Of a stretch of DNA of 11,976 nt, positions 6,072-11,955 are shown one piece after another (position 1 is the first letter of the stretch; each line of letters starts with the position of its first letter). Position numbers and translations under genes: made by a program. A model generated the notes under the pieces. It saw only the letters and a list, made by a program, of their open reading frames with translations. It ran no database searches and had not been told where the DNA came from. Origin of the DNA: Trueperaceae bacterium (lineage in GTDB: Bacteria > Deinococcota > Deinococci > Deinococcales > Trueperaceae); NCBI GenBank assembly GCA_007130355.1, contig SLSQ01000252.1, positions 1-11,976 of the forward strand, written 5' to 3'.

Positions 6072-7357
6072 GCGAGCCGGGCGAGGCGGCACGATCCGCC
6101 GCGGAACTCGACGCGTTGGCCACCCGCGCCGCCGAGGCGGTCGACGCCGAGCGGCTGGTCGCCTGGACCCGCGCGCTGGTCCGCATCCGCAGCGTGGTCG
6201 ATCCGGAGGCCGGAACGTTCGAGCGGCCGGCGGCCGAGTGGGTGGCGGCCACCCTGCGGGAGGCGGGGTTCGATCCGGTGGTGACGGAGGTGGCGCCGGA
6301 CCGGCCGAACGTGATTTGCGACTGGAGCGGTAGCGGTTTCGATCCGGAGCGGCACCGGACCCTGATGTTCGAGGGGCACAGCGACGTGGTGACCGAGGGG
6401 GACCGGGCGGCGTGGAGCGTCGACCCGTTCGGCGGCGAGGTCGACGACGAGGGTCGCCTGTTCGGTCGCGGAAGCGCCGACATGAAGGGCGGGGTGGCGG
6501 CGGCGATGGCGGCGCTGTGCGCGGTGCGCGAGGTGGCGCCCGACCTGCCCGGCCGGATCCGACTGGGGATCGTGGTCGACGAGGAGGGGATGATGCTGGG
6601 CATCAAGCGCTTCGTCGAGGACGGCTGGGCCGACGCGGTCGACGGCGCGATCGTGTGCGAACCGGAACAGAACGAGCTGTGCCTGTTCCAGAAGGGCGCG
6701 ATGCGGCTGCACGTGCGGGCGGTGGGCGTGATGGCGCACGGCGCGATGCCGTACGCCGGAGTGAACCCGGTCCGGGGACTGGCGCGCTTCCTGATGCGCA
6801 CCTGGGAGCTCGAGCAGCAGGAGCAGCAGCGGCTGGGCGAACATCCGCACCTGGGGCTGCCGTGGATCACGCCGACGGTGGTGCGCGCGCCGGAGGGCGG
6901 CGAGGCGCAGCTGAACGTGATGCCGGGCACGGCGTTCCAGGCGATCGACGTGCGCACCGTGCCGGGGCAGGACCACGACGCGCTGCTGGCCGAGATCACC
7001 GCCGCCGCCCGCGCGACCGAGGCGGAGTTCCCGGGCCTCGCCCTCGAGATTCAGCGGGTCGAGTCCCGACCCTGGACCGAGACACCGGCCGATGACCCGC
7101 TGGTGCGGGCGCTCGAGGCGGCGTATCCGCAGGTGCTGGGCACGCCACCGCGCTACGGCGGAGTGCCGGGCGCGACCGACGGGACCTTCCTGCGGGCGTG
7201 GGCGAACGTGCCGATCGTGACGGTGGGGCCGGGCGACCGCGAGATTCCGCACCAGGTCGACGAATTCGTTCGAATCTCGGACTTGATCGCTTCGGCCCGC
7301 CTTTACGCCGCCGCCGCCATTCGGTACCTTGGCGCTACGAACCCCGTCCCGACCTGA
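6068..7357 (+). CDS. M20-family metallopeptidase/deacylase (ArgE/DapE-like)
   Basis: 429-aa zinc-dependent amidohydrolase. First metal motif GHSDVV at 103-108 (His104, Asp106), bridging Asp138 in GRGSADMKGG, catalytic pair Glu172-Glu173 in VVDEEG, Glu198 in CEPE, dimerisation-domain His224 in AHGAMPYAGVNPV, and the C-terminal ligand His395 in IPHQVDEF. The GATDGTFL segment (368-375) is also typical. The family removes acyl groups from amino acids (ArgE, DapE, aminoacylase) or splits dipeptides. The exact substrate is not readable; biosynthetic ArgE/DapE roles are less likely because no lysine or arginine genes are nearby, whereas a peptide-type importer follows immediately. Start is GTG at 6068, inside the SDR stop (GTGA), implying translational coupling; a longer in-frame opening upstream lies inside the SDR gene and lacks homology. 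No signal peptide, so it is cytosolic. Confidence 0.9.
   Translation: MSEPGEAARSAAELDALATRAAEAVDAERLVAWTRALVRIRSVVDPEAGTFERPAAEWVAATLREAGFDPVVTEVAPDRPNVICDWSGSGFDPERHRTLMFEGHSDVVTEGDRAAWSVDPFGGEVDDEGRLFGRGSADMKGGVAAAMAALCAVREVAPDLPGRIRLGIVVDEEGMMLGIKRFVEDGWADAVDGAIVCEPEQNELCLFQKGAMRLHVRAVGVMAHGAMPYAGVNPVRGLARFLMRTWELEQQEQQRLGEHPHLGLPWITPTVVRAPEGGEAQLNVMPGTAFQAIDVRTVPGQDHDALLAEITAAARATEAEFPGLALEIQRVESRPWTETPADDPLVRALEAAYPQVLGTPPRYGGVPGATDGTFLRAWANVPIVTVGPGDREIPHQVDEFVRISDLIASARLYAAAAIRYLGATNPVPT
7302..7330 (+). promoter_or_regulatory. possible promoter for the ABC importer operon
   Basis: TTTACG (7302-7307), a 17-bp spacer and TACCTT (7325-7330) resemble a sigma-A promoter. They lie in the last codons of the M20 gene, about 75 bp upstream of the binding-protein start. 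Both hexamers are imperfect, so read-through from the SDR promoter remains possible. Confidence 0.4.
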
Positions 7358-7359
7358 CC

Positions 7360-7386
7360 CGTTCCGTCGCACCGCCGGTCGGAACG
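7360..7386 (+). other. 7-bp hairpin in the leader of the binding-protein gene
   Basis: CGTTCCG (7360-7366) pairs perfectly with CGGAACG (7380-7386) around a 13-nt loop that itself contains ACCGCCGGT. It starts 3 nt after the M20 stop codon and ends 7 nt before the GAGGAGG ribosome binding site. It could end the upstream transcript or shape the leader of the downstream mRNA. There is no T-run. Confidence 0.35.
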
Positions 7387-7404
7387 CCCTCCCGAGGAGG
7401 CACC

Positions 7405-8928
7405 ATGTCCGTATCCGTTCGTTCGTACCTGCGTTCGTTCCTGGCCGCGCTCGTGGCGTGCGCGCTGACGGCCGGCGCCGCCGCGCAGGACGCGCCCGCC
7501 CCGCAGTACGGCGGCGAGCTGGTGGTCGCGATCACCGCCGACCCGCCCGGCTGGGACCCCAGCGTCAGCACCTCGCAGGAGATCGCGCGCGTCGTCTACC
7601 ACAACGTGTTCGAGGGCCTGGTCCGCTTCGACGCCGCCGGCGAGATCGTGCCGGCCCTGGCCGAATCGTGGAGTCTCTCCGACGACCGGCTCGAACTGAC
7701 CTTCCAGCTTCGCGAGGGGGTCGTGTTCCACGACGGCACGCCGCTGCAGGCGAGCGACGTGGTCGCCAAGTTCGAACGGGCCACCGACCCCGACTCGGGC
7801 CATACCAACCCGCAGTACTACGACGCGATCGAGTCGGTCGTCGGCGACGAGGAGGCGGGTACGGTGACGTTCCGCCTCTCGCGCCCCAGCCAGGGCCTGC
7901 TGTACAACCTGGCGCGCCCCGACTCGATCATCTACCCCGCGGGCAGCGCCGAGACGCAACGTACGAACCCGGTCGGCACCGGCCCGTTCCGGTTCGTCGA
8001 GTACCTGGAGGGCTCCGAGGTGCGCTTGGAGGCGTTCGCGGACTACCACCAGGACGGCGTGCCGTACCTCGACGCGGTCACCTTCCGGATCATCGGCGAT
8101 CCGAACACCCGCTTCGCCGCGCTGCAGGCGGGCGACGTCGACCTGATCGGCACCGCGCTGCCGCCGGAACAGTTCCTGCAGGCGCAGCAGGACCCGAACC
8201 TCAAGGGCACCGAGGGCACCGCCACGACCGAGATCACGCTGGCGATGAACAACGCCCGCGCGCCGTTCGATGATCTGCGCGTCCGGCAGGCGATCACGCA
8301 CGCGATCGACAAGGACGCGATCGTCGACGGCGCCATGTTCGGGCTCGGAGCCGTGATCGGCACGCACATGAGCCCGGCCGAGCCGTACTACGTCGACCTG
8401 ACCGACACCTACCCGTACGACCCCGAGCGCGCCCGCGAGCTTCTCGAGGAGGCCGGGTACGGCGACGGCCTGTCGTTCGCGTTCGAGCTGCCCGAGCCGT
8501 ACAACATCGAGCGTCGCAGCGGTCAGGTGATCGCGCAGCAGCTGGCCGAGGTCGGCATCGACGTCGAGTTGAGCGTGGTCGAGTGGGGCACCTGGATCCA
8601 GCGGATCTTCCTGGGCGCCGATTTCGACATGACGATCATCGGCCACTCCGAACCGCGCGACATCGACGTGTACGCGAACCCGGACTACTACTACCAGTAC
8701 GACAACCCGCGGGTGGCCGAGCTGCTCGCCGAGGCGGAGGCGGCCACGACCGAGGCGGAGGCGAACGCGGCGTTCCAGGAGATCGCGCGCATCATCGCCG
8801 AGGACGCGGTGAACGTGTGGGTGTTCAGCCCGCCGTACCTGGTCGCCGCCCGCACCGACGTGCACGGGTTCTGGACCGACCAGCCGACGCCGGCGATCGA
8901 CGTGACCGGGGTGTACCGGGCCGACTGA
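7405..8928 (+). CDS. ABC transporter substrate-binding protein, family 5 (peptide/opine type)
   Basis: 507-aa extracytoplasmic binding protein of the DppA/OppA/NikA family. Start ATG 7405 with GAGGAGG at 7394-7400. A Sec signal is clear: basic residues Arg6 and Arg10, a hydrophobic stretch from 12 to 25, and a likely signal-peptidase I site after AGAAA near residue 27. An embedded LVAC (16-19) also fits a lipobox, so lipid anchoring at Cys19 is an alternative. Family signatures: YGGELVVAITADPPGWDP at 35-52, VVYHNVFEGLVRFD...IVPALAESW at 63-89, FHDGTPLQASDV at 108-119, NPVGTGPFRF at 188-197, and DDLRVRQAITHAIDKDAI at 289-306. The Asp- and Glu-rich mature part is usual for such proteins. The ligand may be peptides, acyl-amino acids or opines; sequence alone cannot say. 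It is first in an operon with two permeases. Confidence 0.93.
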   Translation: MSVSVRSYLRSFLAALVACALTAGAAAQDAPAPQYGGELVVAITADPPGWDPSVSTSQEIARVVYHNVFEGLVRFDAAGEIVPALAESWSLSDDRLELTFQLREGVVFHDGTPLQASDVVAKFERATDPDSGHTNPQYYDAIESVVGDEEAGTVTFRLSRPSQGLLYNLARPDSIIYPAGSAETQRTNPVGTGPFRFVEYLEGSEVRLEAFADYHQDGVPYLDAVTFRIIGDPNTRFAALQAGDVDLIGTALPPEQFLQAQQDPNLKGTEGTATTEITLAMNNARAPFDDLRVRQAITHAIDKDAIVDGAMFGLGAVIGTHMSPAEPYYVDLTDTYPYDPERARELLEEAGYGDGLSFAFELPEPYNIERRSGQVIAQQLAEVGIDVELSVVEWGTWIQRIFLGADFDMTIIGHSEPRDIDVYANPDYYYQYDNPRVAELLAEAEAATTEAEANAAFQEIARIIAEDAVNVWVFSPPYLVAARTDVHGFWTDQPTPAIDVTGVYRAD

Positions 8929-8954
8929 GCCCTCGCCCCACCCGAATCGATCCG

Positions 8955-8981
8955 GGGGGAGGCGCGGCCGGCGCCTCCCCC
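8955..8981 (+). other. 11-bp perfect hairpin between binding-protein and permease genes
   Basis: GGGGGAGGCGC (8955-8965) pairs perfectly with GCGCCTCCCCC (8971-8981) around the loop GGCCG. It sits 27 nt after the binding-protein stop. No T-run follows. Such hairpins after binding-protein genes are known to shield the upstream mRNA from 3' exonucleases or to attenuate transcription, so that the binding protein is made in excess over the permeases (as with malE). That role is inferred here. Confidence 0.6.
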
Positions 8982-9009
8982 GACCCGTCCCGAGAGAGGA
9001 ACCGCCGCC

Positions 9010-9954
9010 CTGTTCGCCTACGTCGTCCGCCGCTTCGCCACCGCGCTGCTGAGCGTCGTGCTGGCGTCGCTCCTGGTGTTCGTCGCGCTCTCGTCCGTGC
9101 CGGGCGACCCGGCGCAGCTGATCCTGGGCCTGAACGCCGCCCCGGACGCGCTGGCGGCGCTGCGCAGCCAATTGGGGCTGGACGTGCCCGCACCGCAGCG
9201 GTACCTGGCGTGGCTGGCCGGCGCGCTACGCGGCGACCTGGGCGAATCGATCAACTACGGCCGTCCGGTCTCGGCCCTGATCATCGACCGTCTGGCGGTA
9301 TCGGTCCCGCTCACCCTCGGCGCCGGCCTGATCGCCTGCCTGATCGCGCTGCCGCTGGGCGTGACCGCCGCGCTGCGGCGCGGCACCTGGGCCGATCCGC
9401 TGGTGACGGTCGCGGCGCAGGTCGGCGCGGCGGTCCCGTCGTTCTGGCTGGGCCTGCTGTTCATCCTGTTCTTCGCGGTGCAGCTCGGCTGGATGCCGGC
9501 CGGCGGGTTCGTGCCGTGGGAACGCGACTTCGTGGGGGCGCTGCGGAGCCTGGCGCTGCCGATGCTGGCGCTGGGCCTCGGCCAGGCGGCGGTGATGACG
9601 CGCATGACGCGCTCGGCGATGATCGACGCGCTCGGTCAGGACTACGTCCGCACCGCCCGCGCCAAGGGGCTCGAGCCGGGCACGGTGGTGTTCGGGCACG
9701 CGCTCCGCAACGCTCTGGTCACGCTGGTCACGATCCTGGGCCTGAGCCTGTCCAACGTGTTCATCGGTTCGATCGTGATCGAGCAGGTGTTCGCCCTTCC
9801 CGGCCTGGGCCGGCTGGCGCTGACCGCGATCGGCACCCGCGACTTTCCGCTGATCCAAGGGGAGATCGTGCTGTACGCCAGCGTGATCATCCTGCTCGGG
9901 TTCCTGGTCGACGTGTCGTACGGCCTGCTGGACCCGCGGATTCGGATCGACTGA
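9010..9954 (+). CDS. ABC transporter permease, DppB/OppB-like, probable CTG start
   Basis: 314-aa inner-membrane permease subunit with about six membrane helices (roughly 10-30, 98-122, 132-158, 178-197, 236-258, 285-305). N-terminus reads (M)FAYVVRRFATALLSVVLASLL, the standard DppB opening, then VPGDPA at 30-35. The cytoplasmic EAA loop that docks on the ATPase is DYVRTARAKGLEPGTVVFGHALRNAL at about 211-236, and the IEQVFALPGLGRL motif at 258-269 is typical. No ATG, GTG or TTG exists in frame where the family N-terminus begins. CTG at 9010 follows GAGAGAGGA (8992-9000) by 9 nt and gives exactly the expected N-terminus. The first GTG (9058) would delete 16 residues and half of the first helix and has no good ribosome binding site. 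The stop overlaps the next gene by one base (TGATG). Confidence 0.92.
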   Translation: MFAYVVRRFATALLSVVLASLLVFVALSSVPGDPAQLILGLNAAPDALAALRSQLGLDVPAPQRYLAWLAGALRGDLGESINYGRPVSALIIDRLAVSVPLTLGAGLIACLIALPLGVTAALRRGTWADPLVTVAAQVGAAVPSFWLGLLFILFFAVQLGWMPAGGFVPWERDFVGALRSLALPMLALGLGQAAVMTRMTRSAMIDALGQDYVRTARAKGLEPGTVVFGHALRNALVTLVTILGLSLSNVFIGSIVIEQVFALPGLGRLALTAIGTRDFPLIQGEIVLYASVIILLGFLVDVSYGLLDPRIRID

Positions 9955-10829
9955 TGGCCGCCGCGCCCTCCCCCCGCGCGAGCGTCCCGCAGCGACCGTC
10001 GCTGCGGCAGCGACTGCGCCTGGCGCGCTTCGGACCCAGCTTCTGGGTCGGCGTCGCCCTGATCGGAACGGTCGTCACCGCCGCGCTGCTGTCGTACGTC
10101 TGGACGCCGCACCCGCCCAACGCCATGAACTTCGCCGTGCAGCTGCAGGGCCCCAGCCCGGCACACCCGCTCGGCACGGACGAGTTCGGCCGCGACCTCG
10201 CCAGCCGCCTGCTGATCGGCGCGCGAGGCACGCTGCTGGTCGGGTTCGTGGCGGTCGGCATCGCGCTGCTGGCCGGCGGCACGATCGGCCTGGTCTCCGG
10301 CTGGATCGGCGGCTGGGTCGACGAGGCGGTGATGCGGCTGGTGGACGTGCTGTACGCCTTCCCCGCAATCCTGATGGCGCTGCTGCTGGCGGCGGTGTTC
10401 CGGCCCGGCACCTTGACCGCGATGACCGCGATCGGGCTGGCGACGATCCCGATCTTCGCGCGGATCGCGCGGTCGTCGGTGCTGACCCTGAAGGCCGCCG
10501 ACTACGTCGAGGCGGGCCGCGCCCTGGGCGCCCGGCCGGGACGGCTGCTGCTGCGGCACGTGCTGCCCGGCGCCGCCTCGCCGCTGGTGGTGCAGGCCAG
10601 CCTGAGCCTGGCGATCGCGGTGCTGGCCGAAGCGGCCCTCAGCTTCCTGGGCCTGGGCACCCCGCCCGACGTGCCGTCGTGGGGCAACATGCTGCGCGAG
10701 GCGCAAGGATTCCTGGCGATGAGCCCGTGGCCGGCGATCGTGCCCGGCCTGGCGATCGTGGCGACGGTGCTGGGCTGGAGCCTGCTGGGCGACGGCCTGC
10801 GCGACGCGTTGGACCCGAGGTCGCGATGA
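9954..10829 (+). CDS. ABC transporter permease, DppC/OppC-like
   Basis: 291-aa second permease of the importer. A basic, Pro/Arg-rich cytoplasmic N-terminus (1-27) is followed by a first helix at about 29-50 and an extracellular segment. The signature HPLGTDEFGRDLASRLLIGAR at 71-91 comes next, then further helices at about 93-116, 132-149, 155-172, 212-233 and 262-281. The EAA loop is DYVEAGRALGARPGRLLLRHVLP at 183-205, and FLGLGTPPDVPSWGNML at 231-247 is the usual family motif. It starts with ATG at 9954 overlapping the DppB stop by one base, so the two are co-translated and heterodimerise in the membrane. The genes for the two ATPases (DppD/DppF type) that normally follow are absent; instead the stop codon lies in the first unit of a repeat array. 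Energy must come from ATPases encoded elsewhere. Confidence 0.95.
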   Translation: MAAAPSPRASVPQRPSLRQRLRLARFGPSFWVGVALIGTVVTAALLSYVWTPHPPNAMNFAVQLQGPSPAHPLGTDEFGRDLASRLLIGARGTLLVGFVAVGIALLAGGTIGLVSGWIGGWVDEAVMRLVDVLYAFPAILMALLLAAVFRPGTLTAMTAIGLATIPIFARIARSSVLTLKAADYVEAGRALGARPGRLLLRHVLPGAASPLVVQASLSLAIAVLAEAALSFLGLGTPPDVPSWGNMLREAQGFLAMSPWPAIVPGLAIVATVLGWSLLGDGLRDALDPRSR

Positions 10830-10901
10830 CTTGGGTCGCGATGAAGGGGCCGCGATGAAGGGGCCGCGATGAATTTGGTCGAGATGACGAGACCGCGATG
10901 A
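10819..10901 (+). repeat. six-unit direct repeat array with ATGA relay mini-ORFs
   Basis: Eleven-base units of consensus GGYCGCGATGA start at 10819, 10834, 10848, 10862, 10877 and 10891, with periods of 15, 14, 14, 15 and 14. Units 5 (GGTCGAGATGA) and 6 (GACCGCGATGA) carry one change each. Unit 1 contains the stop codon of the upstream permease. Because each unit ends in ATGA, overlapping short frames form a chain: MTWVAMKGPR (10826-10858), MKGPR (10855-10872) and MNLVEMTRPR (10869-10901). Each ends on the ATGA that starts the next, and the last ATGA opens the frame of the LuxR-like gene at 10898. The array may have arisen by tandem slippage of the gene end; whether it carries ribosomes onward, binds a protein, or does nothing is unknown. 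Confidence 0.85.
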
Positions 10902-10971
10902 ACCGCAAACGAGACGGCAACCCGGACGCAACCGGCCGTGCCCGAGACTTCGTTCGTAGCACCCATTCCAC

Positions 10972-10990
10972 GGAGGAGGTCGAAGGCATG
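10972..10990 (+). promoter_or_regulatory. ribosome binding site fixing the LuxR-like start
   Basis: GGAGGAGG (10972-10979) lies 8 nt before ATG 10988, an ideal arrangement. It favours this start over the in-frame ATG at 10898, which would add 30 mostly basic and polar residues with no resemblance to the family. Confidence 0.8.
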
Positions 10991-11527
10991 TCGCAACCCC
11001 CACTCGGGATCCACGTTCGGTCGTCCCATCCCACCTTCCTGAGCCTGATCCAGGACGTGATGGAACGACCGGACGTTGAACCGTTCGGCACCGGGAAGGA
11101 CGGCGTCGCCCACGTCCTGCTGGACTTCCCGATGACGTGGGCGCTGTACCAGCTCGAAGCGCTGGACAGCGTCCAACGCGCCCGCACCCTGGTCGTGACC
11201 CAGTCCACCCACCCCGCCTACCTGGACAGCCTGGCCAGCTACCACGTGAGCGGGGTCGCCTCCTCGACCGACACGACCCGGATCGTGGCCGGACTGTACG
11301 CCGCCGCCTCCGCCACCCGCGGCTACCACTACGCCTCTCCCCTCACCTACATGGAGCTCCGCACCGTCCGCCTGATCCTGATGGGCTACGACACCCGCCG
11401 CGCCAGCGTCGACCTGGGCGTCACCCCGAAGACGGTGAACGCGCATGTCTCGAACGTGCTGGGGAAGTTGGGGTACGAGAGTCGGGCGCATTTGGTGGTG
11501 GGGTTGTTGGGAGTGGATCCGCAGTAA
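10988..11527 (+). CDS. LuxR/NarL-type regulator with degenerate receiver-like half
   Basis: 179-aa DNA-binding protein. Residues about 117-176 form a GerE/LuxR helix-turn-helix: SPLTYMELRTVRLILMGYD, then RASVDLGVTPKTVNAHVSNVLGKLGYESRAHLV, with recognition helix around TPKTVNAHVSNVL (146-158). The N-terminal part keeps the pattern of a receiver (HVLLD at 42-46, TLVVTQSTHPAYLDSLASYHVSGVAS at 67-92) but is short. It lacks the acidic pair near the N-terminus (GIHVRSSHP instead of an IxxxDD pattern) and lacks the conserved Lys (GVASS instead of GYLLK). It is therefore likely an orphan, phosphorylation-independent regulator. It follows the importer operon and precedes a small-peptide locus, so either could be its target. 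No promoter of its own is obvious; it may be translated from the importer mRNA via the repeat array or its own ribosome binding site. Confidence 0.88.
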   Translation: MSQPPLGIHVRSSHPTFLSLIQDVMERPDVEPFGTGKDGVAHVLLDFPMTWALYQLEALDSVQRARTLVVTQSTHPAYLDSLASYHVSGVASSTDTTRIVAGLYAAASATRGYHYASPLTYMELRTVRLILMGYDTRRASVDLGVTPKTVNAHVSNVLGKLGYESRAHLVVGLLGVDPQ

Positions 11528-11533
11528 GCGTAG

Positions 11534-11596
11534 GGGTAGACCACCTAGCACCTGGTCGACGCATTCTGTCGTTGACCACGCTGAGGTCGTCTACCC
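11534..11596. repeat. two-tier inverted repeat after the LuxR-like gene
   Basis: Outer arms GGGTAGACCACC (11534-11545) and GGTCGTCTACCC (11585-11596) match at 11 of 12 positions. Inner arms TGGTCGACG (11553-11561) and CGTTGACCA (11570-11578) pair over 9 bp with one G-T wobble around an 8-nt loop. It begins 6 nt after the stop codon. No T-run follows, so it may be a factor-dependent terminator, a protein-binding palindrome, or the trace of a small palindromic element. GC content falls from about here onward. Confidence 0.6.
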
Positions 11597-11600
11597 ACGC

Positions 11601-11616
11601 CCGCTGCAATGAGCGG
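11601..11616. other. short hairpin CCGCT/AGCGG
   Basis: CCGCT (11601-11605) and AGCGG (11612-11616) flank a 6-nt loop, directly after the larger inverted repeat. AT-rich sequence follows but without a T-run. It could contribute to transcription termination; weak. Confidence 0.25.
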
Positions 11617-11640
11617 TGGAATTTGTGTCCGATCAAAGAC

Positions 11641-11670
11641 TTGACCAACGACGACGTGAGATGCTATTTT
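11641..11670 (+). promoter_or_regulatory. near-consensus promoter of the small-peptide locus
   Basis: TTGACC (11641-11646), an 18-bp spacer and TATTTT (11665-11670) with an extended TGC just before it. This is the best sigma-A-like promoter in the window. Transcription would start near 11677 and run into the two short peptide frames. The -35 box overlaps one of the recurring TNGACCA motifs. Confidence 0.65.
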
Positions 11671-11710
11671 TCTTTCGTCAGGCATACAATTGTTTTGGGA
11701 GAAGCAATTT

Positions 11711-11764
11711 ATGCGTGACGGTTGGAAGCGTAGTGGCATGTATGAAGCCGCTACAAGGTACTGA
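11711..11764 (+). CDS. possible 17-codon leader peptide
   Basis: Frame MRDGWKRSGMYEAATRY from ATG 11711 to TGA 11762-11764. GGGAGAAG (11697-11704) lies 6 nt upstream, and the strong promoter lies about 45 bp upstream. The peptide is basic and aromatic with no hydrophobic segment. Its stop codon overlaps the first strand of the RNA stem that follows, which would suit a leader peptide whose translation controls folding. No run of a single amino acid is present, so a classical amino-acid attenuator is not indicated. It is too short to call by coding statistics. Confidence 0.35.
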   Translation: MRDGWKRSGMYEAATRY

Positions 11765-11829
11765 CTCCAATTACGGTTGGGAGACCGTGAGTCGGTGCAA
11801 AGTTTGGCTTCTCCATTTGGTGGAGAGCC
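11763..11829 (+). ncRNA. folded leader RNA segment (two stems), unclassified
   Basis: GACTC (11763-11767) pairs with GAGTC (11789-11793 region), enclosing CGGT/ACCG with the loop TGGGAG. A second hairpin, GGCTTCTCCA (11806-11815) with TGGAGAGCC (11821-11829), has a 5-nt loop and one bulge. A single-stranded GGTGCAAAGTTT linker joins them. The segment lies between the 17-codon and 33-codon frames, so it could control the second. I could not match it to a known riboswitch class. Confidence 0.35.
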
Positions 11830-11853
11830 CTTGGAAGAGAAATGGGAGGAATC

Positions 11854-11955
11854 ATGAAGAACACTGGGAAGCGCATTTTTGCCGTTGCAAGCTCGCTCAT
11901 CGTACTGAACCTCGGATTCGCGGTTCTTGCTGGCGTGCATTTGTCACAGCGATAA
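11854..11955 (+). CDS. 33-aa hydrophobic small peptide
   Basis: ATG 11854 to TAA 11953-11955, with GGGAGGA (11844-11850) just 3 nt upstream, a strong but tight ribosome binding site. The sequence begins MKNTGKR and then has a hydrophobic run IFAVASSLIVLNLGFAVLAG (residues 8-27), ending HLSQR. It fits either a single-pass membrane microprotein or a signal peptide with a very short mature tail. Candidates for such genes include toxin-like peptides, regulators of a membrane protein, or exported signalling peptides; I do not recognise this one. It is expressed, if real, from the promoter at 11641, behind the folded RNA segment. AT content is higher than in the rest of the window. It could also be the first part of a longer gene that has been broken, but the window ends 21 bases later. 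Confidence 0.5.
   Translation: MKNTGKRIFAVASSLIVLNLGFAVLAGVHLSQR

Noticed and set aside
8583..10829. 748-codon open frame across the binding-protein and permease genes
   Set aside because: Up to 9953 it is an out-of-frame shadow (Arg/Gly/Pro-rich) of the real genes; only the part from ATG 9954 is the DppC-like permease.
10819..10901. CRISPR array
   Set aside because: Units are 11 bp with 3-4 bp between them, no 20-40-bp unique spacers, and no cas genes.
10898..10987. ATG 10898 as the main start of the LuxR-like protein
   Set aside because: The ideal ribosome binding site at 10972-10979 serves ATG 10988, and the 30 extra residues resemble nothing. It is kept only as a possible relay start in the array finding.
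11560..11660. Integron attC or tRNA-like site near the inverted repeat
   Set aside because: No GTTRRRY/RYYYAAC core pair and no tRNA arms could be found.
11763..11829. Possible c-di-GMP-I (GEMM) riboswitch, suggested by a GTGCAAAG linker between two stems and an HD-GYP gene in the window
   Set aside because: The upstream GGCAAACC-type segment, the GNRA-capped first stem and the long second stem with its GGUAGCC-type strand are absent. GCAAAG alone is too short to count.
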